A DNA stretch of 64,000 nucleotides from Amphibalanus amphitrite (taxonomy: Eukaryota > Arthropoda > Thecostraca > Balanomorpha > Balanidae). The notes below the pieces were generated by a model. It saw only the letters and a list, made by a program, of their open reading frames with translations, searched no databases and was not told the origin of the DNA. Below, one piece after another: positions 15,118 through 28,100 of the stretch (positions within the stretch are counted from its first letter, which is position 1; each line of letters starts with the position of its first letter). The position numbers and the translations under genes were made by a program. The stretch covers positions 62,001-126,000 of the forward strand of contig NW_024882801.1 in assembly GCF_019059575.1 (NCBI RefSeq). Reading direction: 5' to 3'.

Positions 15118-15660
15118 CCTGAAGTTCCATGAGCACGTCCAATCCACTGTCCACAAGGCTGGTGGGCTGGCTCACAGTCTTTTGAAATCCACAGTCTGTA
15201 GATCCTCTGAGTTCTCGCTTTCCTTTTCACCACTCAATACTCATATTCGTCCAATATTGAATATTGTTCATGCGTCTGGTCCACTGGATATTCTAAAGAC
15301 TTGCATCTGTTAGAAAATGTACAAAGAAAATGGACGAAATACATCTCCGGGTTGTGTAACCTAAGTTACGGCGATCGTCTAAAAACACTTGACTTGTACT
15401 CAGTTCAGGGTAGACTATTAAGAATAAGAGCTGACCTCATCCAGTGCTGGAAGGTCTTCCATGGACACTCTTGCATATCGCCTAAAGACCTGTTTGACCT
15501 GGCCCCCCAAGGTCGAACCAGAGGACACTGCTTCAAGATTCTCCTGTCACATAGTCGCACTGATGTTAGAAAGCGTTTCTTCTCTGTTCGATGTATACCT
15601 ACATACATGGAATTCATTGCCTGAGGAAGCAGTATGTGCTCCTAACTTGTAAACCTTTAA
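15118..15660 (+). pseudogene. CR1-like LINE: 3' end of reverse transcriptase ORF, broken
   Basis: The translated pieces match the region after the palm of non-LTR retrotransposon reverse transcriptases: VHKAGGLAHSLLKS and NTHIRPIL (15161-15260), then EYCSCVW, LLENVQRKWTKYISGL and LSYGDRL (from about 15263), then RGHCFKILLSHSRTDVRKRFF, and finally WNSLPEEAVCAPNL in a third frame. Frame changes occur near 15260 and near 15590, so it is not functional. The upstream polymerase core and endonuclease are missing, as expected of a 5'-truncated insertion. The clade assignment (CR1/Jockey-like) is from motif memory only. Confidence 0.85.
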
Positions 15661-16245
15661 ACAATTGTTACACTCCCACCTTCATAACTCTCTGTATGCA
15701 TACACTTAGTTTAGATTAGGTTAGGACATTGTCGATATTCTCATTGCAAGTCTCTAGTTTACTGATTTTGTTGCTAACTATCACATTGGAAGACGCTCTA
15801 TTCCAGTTGTAGTGTGTACTCTGATGGCTTTATTGGCAGTTGTTTACCTAGAGAACTGGCGCATCTCAGAATCTTGGGTTCCTTATCCCATCTCGGACCA
15901 TCCCCAATCAAATCCTAATAAGACTAAGGGAACCCTACCAGGTAAGAATACCAGGTAAGAATAGCATTGATCTAGATAGTGTTACGTATGCATCATACCC
16001 TAGGTGACATAAGCCACAATTTTTCAGCAGTCCCAGGAGCTTAGGTACCCTGTGCCATTACCTTATTGTTTCCATCAAGTTAGCGGGTATTAGGTCAAGG
16101 ATAGCTTACCTACAATAGAACTCTGCTCATATAAAATAGGTATGCCAGCCAGAAGATTACCAGATGACAGGCATTTAAGACATGACTGGTATTGCTTACC
16201 TAGCACTTAGCAGTTTAATGCTCACCGGGCCTACTGGTTTTCTAC
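15661..16245. other. Intergenic, no gene seen
   Basis: No gene is supported. The segment follows the LINE fragment and may include its 3' untranslated remains. Confidence 0.45.
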
Positions 16246-16492
16246 ATACTCGTCGGCCGAGGGGGTTGGGTATGACCCCCTTCGCCATTTTGCCCCTGAT
16301 GGAGCTAGAGTGTCGTGGAAAAACGAGCATGTGCGCCATTACGAGATGCAGGGAATGGTTCCCTATTTTAAGGGGTCAGGCCAAACTGTGACCTTTGAGG
16401 TCAGGTCAAATGGTCCAATGCACAGGTTTGGTTTTTGATAAATAACTTCACAACAAACGGTCATAGAGCAGCTATTTTGGCATCATCGTGTC

Positions 16493-16977
16493 CAGGGCTG
16501 CGGAGTCTGAATCGGAGTCGGACTTGGAGTTGGTCGGAGTCGACAGTTCTGCCCGGAGTCGGAGTCGGAGCTGGAGTCGCGAAAATCTTACAGACTCCGA
16601 CTCCGGAGTCGGAGTTAACGCTATATGGCTCAACGTCATCATGATGCACTGCACCTGTTTGGTTGACGATACTGCAGTCGAAATTAGATTTTGTAATAAA
16701 AAGCACTTTGCTGTTTTGGACAAACTTCTTCAGCGAAAGAAGCAGAAGACGGTGAATTCCCCAGAACCTGCTTTTTAATTCTACATGTTATCTATAGGTA
16801 ATGCATATTTCCAACGCAAAGCCTTGGAACGCACAGGGGATCATTTCAGGCAAGATAAAAACATCTCCATTATGAGCTTCAATATCACGATATGGGAACC
16901 GTCCGGAATCGGAGTCGGAGTCGATTTTTGCAGTCGGGGTCGGAGTCACCCTAAAATCCATCGGCTCCACAGCCCTG
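16493..16977. mobile_element. hAT-like MITE with GGAGTC-rich ends, copy 2
   Basis: Ends CAGGGCTGCGGAGTC and GGCTCCACAGCCCTG. The flanking 8-mers are ATCGTGTC (16485-16492) and ATCGTGTT (16978-16985), a target duplication with one mismatch as in hAT elements. Its interior matches the copy at 10311-10799. It is inserted in an older TTAA-family element. Confidence 0.85.
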
Positions 16978-17625
16978 ATCGTGTTCCCCTTGCCCAGGCA
17001 CATTGAATGGTATGCTTTTGTTATGTGAGGTCAACTGAAGATATTGACCCTGGGGTCAAGGTCAGGTCAGAGCCCCCCCCCCCAAGTCACGAAGTTGGTC
17101 GAAGGAGGTCATATCGCATATCATTCGATTCGGCAGGTCTTTCTGAGTTCATCGGTGGCTTGCCCGACTCGCTAGCTCAATTTAATCGGGAGTTATTGGC
17201 GAAAAACTATCATGATTCAGGACCCTAGTAGAAGTGACGTCCACGCAAGGTCAACAATGCAAAAGTGAACCATCAGACCTAACAAGGAAAGCATGAAATC
17301 ACTATTCCGTGTGCTTGAGATAGTTTGAGATTGTTCAGGGTGCCAAAATAGCAGTTATCATTTCTTCCCCATTGACTTATAATGGTGATGTCACTTGACT
17401 GACCTGACATCATGCAACCTCAAAAGTTATCGAGACCTCTGGATGATACTACGTCCTGTAGGTTTCATCTCCTTGTGAAAATTCCTCTGGCGTTGAGGGC
17501 ATTGCGAAGTTGCGACATCTGAAGACCGTGCAGAGGTTCACTTATGACGTCATAGGTCAGTGACCTGACCTGACCTGAAAACGTGTTTGGTGTCACAAGA
17601 TCTGGCTTGAATCAAAGGTCAGGTA

Positions 17626-17858
17626 CCGTAAGGTGGGGCTATTTGAGACAGTGGGGCTATTTGAGACAGTATTTAAAATTCCTGTAAAATAAAAACCACT
17701 TAAAATTTATGCTTAATTTTTTACTCAGGCGATTTACTGCTCGATTCCACACCTCTCTTAGCAAAAATATCACACAAAAATCAAACGATCTTCATTTTAT
17801 AGCGATTTTAAATACTGTCTCAAATAGCCCCACTGTCTCAAATAGCCCCACTTTACGG
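17626..17858. mobile_element. Tc1/mariner-like MITE (233 bp)
   Basis: It is flanked by TA on both sides. The ends are CCGTAAGGTGGGGC and GCCCCACTTTACGG. The inverted arms are about 50 bp, each holding the word GGGGCTATTTGAGACAGT twice. The AT-rich middle has no coding capacity. Confidence 0.82.
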
Positions 17859-18503
17859 TATACTAAGTTTCAGCCCTCTTTCACCGGCGTGTTCGGAGTT
17901 ATGGCAAAAAAAAACTATGGGGGTGACACCCCCCTCGGTCGTTAGCACTTAGCAATGTCCATTAAATAATGTTGTAGTTTTTGTGTAAGAAATTAAGAAT
18001 CCTTTATAACAATTAACCTATTAACAGCAAGTAAAAAATGGGATGAATGTTGTCTTATCTGGCTCGGTACACATCAGTTACCTACTTCTTCTGTTACAGA
18101 ATGTGAGTGATTGCTGCTCAGTCACATCCATTTGCTGCATCATTGGCTTCCGCAGGTCCTCACTTGTGTGTTTGTGGTGAGTGAACTTATTTGCTAGGGC
18201 TGCTAATAAATGGTGTGTAGATGCGTATATAAGCTATTGATCCATGCATATGCATTTATGATGTATTTGCCTAGCATATCTGTCTGAATGGCATATTTTC
18301 TTTGTGTTATTTTACTAACTTTGCTAATTTTACAGATATCAATTGGGAGATAACAGTTTACATATCCCTCCATAAAATCTGGTGCAAAGATATCAAACAT
18401 ACTGTTGACAGAACAGACCATGCATGCACCATCGATCATTAATTAGAATGAATACGTCTAGAAGAAAACGAATTTCTTTTAGAAATTTTGACATCGTTTC
18501 AAT

Positions 18504-18602
18504 TATAGCCATATCAGGTACCACATAGCCATATCAGGTACCACATAGCCATATCAGGTACCACATAGCCATATCAGGTACCACATAGCCATATCAGGTA
18601 CC
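18504..18602. repeat. Tandem repeat, 20-bp unit, about 5 copies
   Basis: The unit CATAGCCATATCAGGTACCA is repeated head to tail with essentially no variation, which suggests recent expansion. It lies about 150 bp upstream of the sulfotransferase start. Confidence 0.92.
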
Positions 18603-18757
18603 TAAATCAAGTCACAGCCCACTCTATATTTAGAGAAGTCTGTGGTTAGGCGAGTGTATCAGATTAGGCGATATGAGGTCAGTGTCACTAACTAAAGCTG
18701 GCTGTAATATGGTCTGTCTTTTGTAAATGACAACGGACCTGGCAATATGTGTACCAT

Positions 18758-20469
18758 ATGATGCGCTCGTGGACTGACGGCAGCCCCGTTTGCCGTCCCC
18801 CGCTGACCGCCAGCGGCGGTGCCACTGATTGTAGCGTGGCGACGGGCGTCGGGTGGCCGGGCGGCCGGCTCCGATGCTGGTCAGGGATGTGGGGCGGGGA
18901 GGCGCCGGCCGGCCGCTGCCGCCGGCTGCTGGTCACCACCGTGCTGCTGCTGCTGCTCGTCGTCACTATGCTCCTGTACCGGCTGTGCTACTCCTCTCCG
19001 GGCACGGTGGTGTGCGCGCGCGCCGGGGCCGGCCGCCTCCACTTCCCACACACACGGCGACGGCTGCCGGGAGCCATAATCATCGGCGCACGCAAGGCTG
19101 GGACGCGTGCACTGCTCGAGATGATGAACGTCCACCCACAGGTGAGACCGGCTGACTTCGCCGTACTTCCCTTTACGCTTTGGGCGAATTATAAGGTGTG
19201 ACCTAGTCGGCCAATTTCGTTCGTGATTTTTGCCAGCTTTTATGCAATGTTCTTAATCACGGTCATGATTATAGGAAAAGGGCACCAACAATTAATTTTC
19301 ATTCCAGCAGTCTAAAGATTCAGTTTCGTTCGGCTCCTTTGATTCAGAAGGGTCGCCCTTTTCATGAATTAAGCTGGTAGTGAGATTCATTATCGGCTTA
19401 ATGAACTAAAGAAGGGCATGCTATGTTCTGGATGTGGCCGCCTGTTGATTGCTGGCTCGCACGTTGTCTTTTTTTCTCTAGTCTTTCCTTGTGCTGCTCG
19501 GTGTGTGATGAGTGTCCGGAGACCAGAACGCACCGGGACCTGACCGATCGTGCCATTGGTGGTCCTGCAGGTGATGCGGGCCTCGCGTGAGGTCCACTTT
19601 TTCGACCGCGACAACAACTACCGGCGCGGCCTGGACTGGTACCGGCGGCGCATGCCGCTCTCGTTCGACGACCAGATCACTGTGGAGAAGTCTCCCAGCT
19701 ACCTGGTGACACAGACGGTTCCAGAACGGGTCAGTGGCCGCTGCGCCGCGGCCGGGGACGGGTCGCTCACACAGACTCCTTTGCTTATAAACTGCTATCA
19801 ATGACATTGACGGTGTATACAGTATTGAATAGCACGCCTTCATAGCGTGAATGTTTTATGTTGGCATTTCACAGCAGCTGCGGTCGCTCGACGCTGTGTC
19901 TGGAGATGTGACGGTTCTCCGTTCTCCACCAGGTGGCCCGCATGAATCAGACGATCCGTCTACTGGTGGTGGTTCGCGAGCCAGTGGCGCGGCTCATCTC
20001 CGACTACGCTCAGTACCTGGACAAGGGGGCTCGGGGCGGCAAGCCGCGGCTACGGCTTCCCGAGCTCGTGCTGCGCCCGAACGGCTCTGTGCGCACCGAG
20101 TCGCGCCTCGTCAAGATCTCCATCTACCACCGGCACGTGCGCCGCTGGCTGCAGCACTTCCCGTCGGAGGCGCTGCTCATAGTGGATGGTGACCGGCTGG
20201 TGAGGGAGCCACTGCCCGAGCTGCGCCGTGTCGAGAAGCACCTCAGACTACCGCCCTACCTCAATGAGAACCACTTCTACTTCAACGACACTAAAGGCTT
20301 CTACTGCATTGCCAACGATAACGGCAGTAAGTGTTTGGCTGAATCGAAAGGGCGTAAGCACCCTCCGACCGACCCGCAGCTGGTACAAAAGCTGCGCCGC
20401 TTTTTTGCACCACACAACCGGAAGTTTTATCGGTTGACTCAGAAGAACTACTCGTGGCCTGAGACTTAG
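18758..20469 (+). CDS. Hs3st: Heparan sulfate glucosamine 3-O-sulfotransferase (three exons)
   Basis: Transfers sulfate from PAPS to the 3-OH of glucosamine in heparan sulfate, in the Golgi lumen. Exons are 18758-19141, 19571-19729 and 19933-20469, all joined in phase 0 with GT-AG borders (CAG|GTGAGA, CGG|GTCAGT), giving 359 aa. The N-terminus is a type II anchor: a cytoplasmic part, then a Leu/Val membrane segment at about residues 57-74. The 5'-phosphosulfate loop is GAIIIGARKAGTRALLE (about 105-121). Exon 2 has HFFD and EKSPSYL, and exon 3 the 3'-phosphate site RLLVVVREPVARLISDY. The C-terminal CIANDNGSKCLAESKGRKHP has the paired cysteines and the basic substrate loop of the family. The length is normal. 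ATG 18758 is the first in-frame ATG before the membrane segment, and the ATG after it is also possible. The subtype cannot be told by eye. Confidence 0.95.
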
Positions 20470-23400
20470 TGGACGATGTAAGCGATGGCCTCAGATGGTC
20501 CCTCCACACCGCTGGCAGACATTTTCTATATCGTTTTACCTTATTTGGAAATGGGTGACCGCATGTTTTTACAGCTTGCATTTCAGTTCTGGGTATCTTA
20601 TACGCATCTCCTACATCCCACTCCATTGAATCACAGTGAGTAGGAAGTGACATGGGAAGGGCAGATAAGGTTCATAATCTTTGGTACTCCGTACTCGTCC
20701 TTCATTGACACCCAAAATTATGTCCAGTTTAGCAGAACTCTTGCCTAAGATGCCAGCCCTGGTTACCAATTTTTATGTGGGTGTGCATGGGTCATGGACA
20801 TATAATGTGTCCACCACTGGAATCGAGGGGCGAAATTTAGTGAGCATAGCTTTTTGTATGCTTTTCTAGCATGTGTAGAAATGTGGTCTGGACGGGTATC
20901 ATATTTGAGTAGCTGATCGTAGTTTTCCGGTTAGTTGTGATGCGCGACGTGTCTGCCACTTACAGTCTGTCCTTTCTGGCAGACTAGACTGGGCTTCAAT
21001 GTCTGTCATGCCATAGACTTGAAGCAATGGTTCGCTGGTGGCGCCGCCGTGGGTACGCGAACGACAAGTGAACACTCTGACGCTATGGCCGCCTCGTTGT
21101 AGAGATGGGATGGCGTCCATATTCTTTTTGTAACGATAATTCATTGTTAAGGTGAGCGATTTAATTCCTCATAAATAGCAGTCAGTCAAGAGATCATATT
21201 ATTGTACAAGAAACAGTACCTTTTTAAGTGCAGCATTATTATCTTGTGATGAGAACTTGATTTTGCAGCTTAATAATAGCTTACTAATGGGAATGGGCTA
21301 ACATATCGTCGCATATCACGACATCATCGTTAGGTAATAAGCATATGCATGCTGTGCATGTAGTCCTGTGCGGTATTTTCGATATAACTTTATACCGCCA
21401 TGCGGTGCGCACAAGTTGGTTTTCCATTGAGTGTTGATGGATGGCGAGACCGATGCCATTCTACAGAGACCCTTTTCGTCTGCCTCGTCCGGAGTGTGAC
21501 GAGCAGCTCGGGCCAGTCGGGCTCTCTCTCAGTTGTCCATGACTCATGAGGGAAGCGTTTCACCTGCGTGTGCCTGTGTTGACGAACTATGACAATCGCT
21601 GTTCTTGAACGTCGAGCTGCATTCCTTATTTACTTGTGGAGATCATCTACTGTCGACTGAAAGTTGCCTAGCGTATGCTACTTTCCTTTTTGTGTCCAGT
21701 AGGTGTAGTTGATCTTATTGCTCCAGTGGTAGTTTCCCAGTATGCCCAACATTGATCAGACGCACGATATCGTTCAGCGTATACTATGCTTCCAGCGATG
21801 ATAGTGCACAGTGCTTTTGATTCAGTGAGTGGTGCTGCGCCCACTAGGTAGCTAAGACTGGACTCCACGACCATTGCGATCATGCGTCAACGAATATCAC
21901 CAGCCCAGGTCCTAGAGCTGAGGGAAGATGTGAGGGATACCGGCCTATAAGTATTGCACTGTAGGCCGTTCAGTAGCCTATGGACCAGATCGTGAGTCGG
22001 TCACAGATGTGGCTGATTGTGGGTAAATGGGCTTGTCCACAACCGCGAGGAACCAGCTGCAGTGTTTGTGTGGTTATACACGTCATGAAAACCACCGCTA
22101 CCCATTATGTTGTCTTCTTTTGTTCCCCGTCGTTCCACGCCATCCATTTCTTTTAACAACTTTGTCCTTCCACGCTGTTCTGTTTGACCTTTTCAATTTT
22201 CAAAGCACATTTTACGTTGTTAACGAGTGTTCGTTGCCGTTCCTAAGTTCTGGCTTTTGGCTCTACGTGACAATGTCGTGTGTTCAGATGCTGGACCACC
22301 ATATTCATTTCCAGCCTTTCCTTAACCCTGCCGGCGTCGCGACTTGCTTGTCCTTTTCCTCGTGTTTTGGTTTGCCTCAAGCGTTCGATCGGCCTAGTTC
22401 TATAGGATGAAATATCGGTGTGAACTGTACCGTTGCCAATCACTGCTAGTTTGAAACAGATGAGTACAGCCGAGCTGTCGATTGTAGTAAGTGCGAGTGG
22501 CAAGCCAGTGTGTTACTGCACATTGCCATATTCGGTTGCACTTGTATGCAATGCGCAAGAGCTACTGGCTGCATGACCCGTTTGCTCCAGGTCATTACAG
22601 TGGTGAACAGACAGTGCAGACCTGTTTTAAGGCCAATAGTCCATAAATGTGTCCGTTTTGGGGCAAACTGTCATTGCAAGGCGTTATAGCCTTTTTGTAG
22701 TTTGTAGCACCGTGGTAGCTAAAAAACTTGTCATTTACGTTATAAATGTTGTGTGGTTTGGGTTAAGTTCTTGCGTTGTCTATTTTCGGCGTGTCAAACG
22801 CATCGTTGTAACACGTTTCGCAAAAAAAAAAATCAAATAACACACGTTTCGTTTATCGGCTTTGTGGTTCGTAAGGACCGTTCGTCGAGAACATTGAGAA
22901 TCAATAAATCTCGTTATACGAGGGACTTTGTTTATAGACGAGCATTGCGAGCCTCCAAAGTTGATCTGTTTTACGGGCCGTGGTCCCTGTTCGAGGCGCA
23001 CGTGAGCAATAGACGTCATGCGAGACCAGACTGGGCTGCTGCCTGCTGGCAGGGCAGGGCTGCTGCTGACGTGATTGATCGCTCAAGGGCAGGTCGCGTC
23101 AAGTGCGACCTCTGCATCGTAAGCACCAGTGCCTGGGAATTGGGGAAAAATGAAAGGCGACGTTTTTGGACGAAAGCCATTTAAAGTCGATATTTGAGAA
23201 GGACGTATGGCACTACAAACATCCGCTACCGTATAGCCATGAACATGAATCGAAAACCTGCAACCTGCACCCGTGACCCCTCAACAGTCAACGTCCCTGA
23301 GGTCATTTCGGTTATGACAGGTCTCTATAGCAGTTTTTTTACGATAAATTTTGATAGAGGCATGCTGGAGTGATCCCTGCCGGATCCATAGGCAGGAGCG

Positions 23401-25198
23401 GCAGGAGACATTTGGGGCAAATACTCCCTCCCCCGCAGCGCCCGAAGTCCACAATTTTTTCGTGGATGAAAAAAAAAATTATTAGGAATTTAGATGCAGG
23501 TTGAAGGAACTTTGTTTTGTTTTGGTGAGGTAAAGTTTTCCCTTCAAACTTTTATTGACGTCATGCTGCCAAATTCCTTGACGCAGACTGACGAAACATC
23601 AAACAAAACGCTTCTGTTACAAAATTGGTTCCTTGTGCGTGGGATGTGTGTGTTGGGATTGTGGTGTGCTGCGCAATTTTAATTTTGATTTGTTCGCGAT
23701 ATGTACGTGTTATGCATGCTATTTTTTTGTTTTGTTTGCATGTCTGATGAAAATAGGTAATATTTTGACGCTTGAGCTTATTTTTTTCTTTTGAAATTCA
23801 CAGGTATACTGTCCGCTGACGAGCTTAACCACTGACGAGCGACAGCTTCATAATATGTTGCACTGTGCACACCTAGACACCAAATTACTTCTTAGATGTA
23901 AAATCGTGTGCTGAATTCGAAATCAGCTTCAAAAACTACATACCCTACGGATGTCTTGATGAAAAAGCTGAACGAGGCTACCAATGAATAGTGATAAACG
24001 ACCTTGACCTTGTGGCCTTCGAGTGACATTGACAATGACCATGGTTGTAGTTCATGGTAACACACTGCTGTATTGGTACTGCATTGATGGGTGTTGAGAC
24101 GAGGCCGGCATGACACTTCAGCATTGCGAGCGTCTGAGTTTGTTGATGTTTCCATATTGGAAACACAACGTGTTGCCAGTATGCTGTAGCTCCCAGCACA
24201 CAGAAAGTTGGGACGGTGAAACAGGACCCCTGATGCATCAGTCAAGCACCATTATGCTTCTTTTTTGGTTTGGCATGCTTCTTTTTACAAAAGTCTGGAA
24301 ACATAGATGCTGTGCTTCAACATAGGCCAAATAGCAATGCCACTCTGACGTGATATCAAGAAACAGGTCGCATGTCTCGCCATGGGCACGGGGCCTGGAC
24401 CCTCAATCTGTTCTGGCTTTATCATTGCCCAGTTTGCTAGTCTTACTGCTTAATGCAGTTAAAAAGTTAAGCTTATCACTGGTAGATGATTGCAGTGGCA
24501 CATTCTTCCTGAATCTAGTATGACTGCTTCTTACCAGCTGTCAACTGGCTTAATCCATGGGGGTTGAATGGACCTCCCTCAGCCTTCACAAATATCTCAT
24601 GCAAAAGTGGTGGTTGAGACAAAAGCTTTATAATTCTGATGTTGATTCATGATTAATTTTGTACACTCCCTGAAAATTTCAGTCATCTGGCTGTGATGAC
24701 ATATGACCTCTGACCTCTTTCTTGTGAACATATCAGGCCAGAATGGAGGTTTGATGTGTGTTAGTGCACCTCATCTGTGTGTTTGCAGACTTTTTGTTAT
24801 TAGAAACATGCCAACATGTGTAATCATGCTTATCCCATGAACTGTTGTGGGCTATAAGGGTACATGAATGTCACTTTAGGTGAAGGTTATTAGTTTTTTG
24901 GTGGCCAAGGTATTTTATGTGAACATTGTGTGAAAAACAGCCAACTCTTGTCTTACCTCTGGTTATGCAGTTATCCCAGCAGTGATCTCTTATACAGATA
25001 GGAACTAACCAAGATAAAACCATTTTTCAGGTTAATATTTTACCTACCTACCTTCATGTAGCCTGTAAGAGAAATGTCAATGAGGATTATAAAATATTCT
25101 TACAAGTAGTAGCCTTTTAGTTTGTTCTCTCATTTGATGTTCTCTGAAATGATTCATGTGTGTCACCTTTGATAAAAGTTAACCTAAACTTCAAGAAA
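20470..25198. other. Intergenic, 4.7 kb
   Basis: No gene is supported. AATAAA at 22903-22908 is a possible distant polyadenylation signal for the sulfotransferase. A scrap of the TTAA-family interior lies at 23268-23375 and matches the element at 45343-46521 (GTGACCCCTC, then CATGCTGGAG versus CGTGCTAGAG). Confidence 0.5.
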
Positions 25199-28100
25199 AT
25201 GTCAGCATGTGAAGATGCCTACAGAGTTCTTGGACTCAACTCAGGTAAGAAGTTAAACATGGTGGCTTGGTAACCCATCACCCTCTAGTTCCTATCCCAG
25301 ATCTCCATAGTACATGCCTGGATAGATAAAATAAATTGGCTTGTAAACTTACCACCCAATGTGATTGTGACCCCTTCCCTGGTATTGTGAAGTGGAATAC
25401 ATGCAATGCTTTGTCATGATGTTTTATAGGACTGTTTATTTTGATTTGCTGTAATGTGTAAATATTTTTTTGTGCTTTTTATGGTCATGGAGAGAGAAAC
25501 AACGCAAGTATATGTTATAGGTACCTTTACTTTTTTTTAGAGCACTGCCCTTTCTGTCACAGATGCAACCTTCAGAGAGGTATGGTACATGTACAGATCA
25601 ATCCTCGATGGCGAGGACACGCGGTCCAGCGGACGCAAGCGCACCAACATGCCGGCCGTACACTTTGCCTTCCAGACGATTCTCAATCAGCAGACCGACG
25701 GTGAGTTCCTTCATGTCACTCTGTGGTGTTGTGAACTGAGCTGTACCAATGTTTCCCCCAGTTTGTGCTCGCCTCAATATTATTGTGTATTTTTTTGCAG
25801 TATAAAACTTATGCCGTATTGTGCTGCGTAGCTCAGCTTTTAGCTGCGATAGTTCACTTCCTCTCCATGACCAACGGATTGGGCTGATAAGTGTCACTGA
25901 ATGAATACTGAAGGAGGAATACTGAATAAGTTAGTAGGAAAGGGACTCTGTGTGAACCACGCTCAGCTCTTGCTCGCTAGATTTGTTGGGGCTCTGAGAA
26001 ATTCGCCCAGAGATGGTGGCGGCCGGTTGTTAGGAACCCGCCCGGGGTCTTCCCTCTGATCCAGCAGAGCTAGACTTGGGGTCTCCCTCTTGTCCCCCCT
26101 CGTGTTTACTTGTCCTGTAGTGACGCAAAGGACTGCGTGGCGCGTGCTATTGGCAGTGACGTTAACTTGGTGGTAGCATGACAGACCGTAAGGCCTGAAT
26201 CCTTTGTTGATTAGGTACCTATCGTTTTTGCATAGTGTGCTTAGTGCGTTGGAAAGCTGCAGTACATTTCCATTACGGGCTGTAATTATCTACAGCTAGC
26301 GTGGCTTTGCATCTCCTACTTTTGACTTAATTTCGGTGGGTCATTAATCATTATTGCACTTTTTACTTTCTTAGCTTGGTGTTTTCACTGATTTATAGTA
26401 ACGCGATGTGTGTACACTTTACATACATTCTATTGATCATTTTCGATATGGTCAGCTGAAAGACGGGCCTTGATTATGCTCGTCTTACTTAACCCTCGCC
26501 CGTATTGGTGTTTTTCCAGCCGCGAACGTATAAGGGGGGGGGGGGGTCCGTTGGACCCCCCCTTGCCGTTTCGCCCCTGATAGAGCTAGAGCTTCGCGGA
26601 AAAAACGAGCGTGTTGCCCGTGACGAGAGGAAGCCGATGATACCTAATTTTAAGGTCCTAGGTCATTGGTTGACCTTGCAGCAGTGGCGCGGGAACCGGG
26701 GGGGGGGCTAGGGGGGGGGCTGAGCCCCCCCAGCTTTTCGGCTGGGGGGGCTCGTAATGTATTTGAGCCCCCCAGCTGGAGGAATCGAAATCGGAAATCT
26801 ACCAACATAATTTCATAGATTCATACATAGGCGTGGGAACCGGGGGAGGGGGCAGTGGGGGAAGCTTGCCCCCACAACTCTGCGGCCGTGGGGGCGGTGC
26901 CCCACAACGTTTCATGAGGCCAGGAACCGTCGGGCAGCTTGTCCTCCCCAAATTAGGGGTTGTGGGTCACAAAGGAAGAAAGCATGTAAGTGAAAAATCC
27001 ACCTATTTCACTGGCTCGGCAACTCATTTGGCAGATTAAAACCTTTACTCCAGGTTGCCAAAACGGCAGTTTCTTCACTCAGCTGAGACGGAATACCTCA
27101 CTTTTTGAAAATATTTTCGTTTTTTTTTTTTTGTTGTTGAAAAGGCCAAGGTCTGAAAAATAAGTGGCCTAAAACCGGTGAGAAAACTAGAGTTGGGGGT
27201 ACCCTAGGTTGATTTCTATTATGGTTAAGCCCCCCCAGTCTGGAAGAAGTTCCCGCGCCACTGCCTTGCAGGTCAGGTCAGTGACTCAAAAGTCGGGAAA
27301 ATCGGGACCTGTTAGAACGTCGTAAAGTGTGGCTGCTATGGGGTTTTTCGGGGCACTGATCACGAATATCATGTTAGTTTTGATCACAGATGATGTCTTT
27401 ATGCATTTAGTCCAGGTCGGGTCAGGTCAGGTCAGGTCAACCAGTAGGGGTCCTGCCGGGTATTCCTAGTAGGTGTCAACCGCCTCTGACAGCTTCGTAA
27501 CATGTTACGAAGGCACAAAAACTACTTCGTAAATGTTCATATGGTTGCTAAATTCGAATTCAGCACCAAAAACTGGCCTAGAAACATGTAAAACTCGAAA
27601 AAGTGAACCGAGGTCACCAAAGGTCAATGACCTGACCTGACCTTCAGGTGACCTTGACACCCACCCTAATGCATGGGGGCAACATCATATCACATGTTTG
27701 AACGCTTGAAACCACGAAAAGACTGCAAACGCGCGGCTAATGCGAGCCGACATACGCCGAATCGCGATTCCGGCCAAACATGGTCTCGAAAAGTAGGTCA
27801 CTGGTCAAAGGTCATTGGGTTCAGGGTCATGAAATTTTCAGGGTAGGTGTAAAATTGATTAACGCGAGGGTGCTGAAAGTTTCGTCGCGATCGGCAGCTT
27901 TTTACGCGAGTTATTCGCGAAAAACCATGGGGGGGTCCGTTCGACCCCCCCCCCTATACGGGCGAGGGTTAAGTCATCGAGTCTTTGCGGAAAACAAAAT
28001 ACCGGGTAACCAGGTAAAAAGGAAAAAGCTGGTGCAAGAGAAAGTTACTAAACATCAAAATTCAGAAGTTTATCTGAGGTAAACTTGATGAGGCACTTCT

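Larger units (their letters stand above)
16246..17944. mobile_element. Decayed TTAA-family MITE carrying two later insertions
   Basis: The left end CGGCCGAGGGGGTTGGG with a G/C hairpin is followed by TTTGCCCCTGATGGAGCTAG, also found just inside the element at 26489. The right end has GGGGGTGACACCCCCCTCGG. Flanking TTAA sites are not preserved. AGGTCA words are frequent. It hosts a hAT-like MITE (16493-16977) and a mariner-like MITE (17626-17858), so it is older than both. Confidence 0.65.

Noticed and set aside
18504..18602. CRISPR-like repeat array
   Set aside because: Units are directly adjacent with no spacers, in a eukaryotic sequence.
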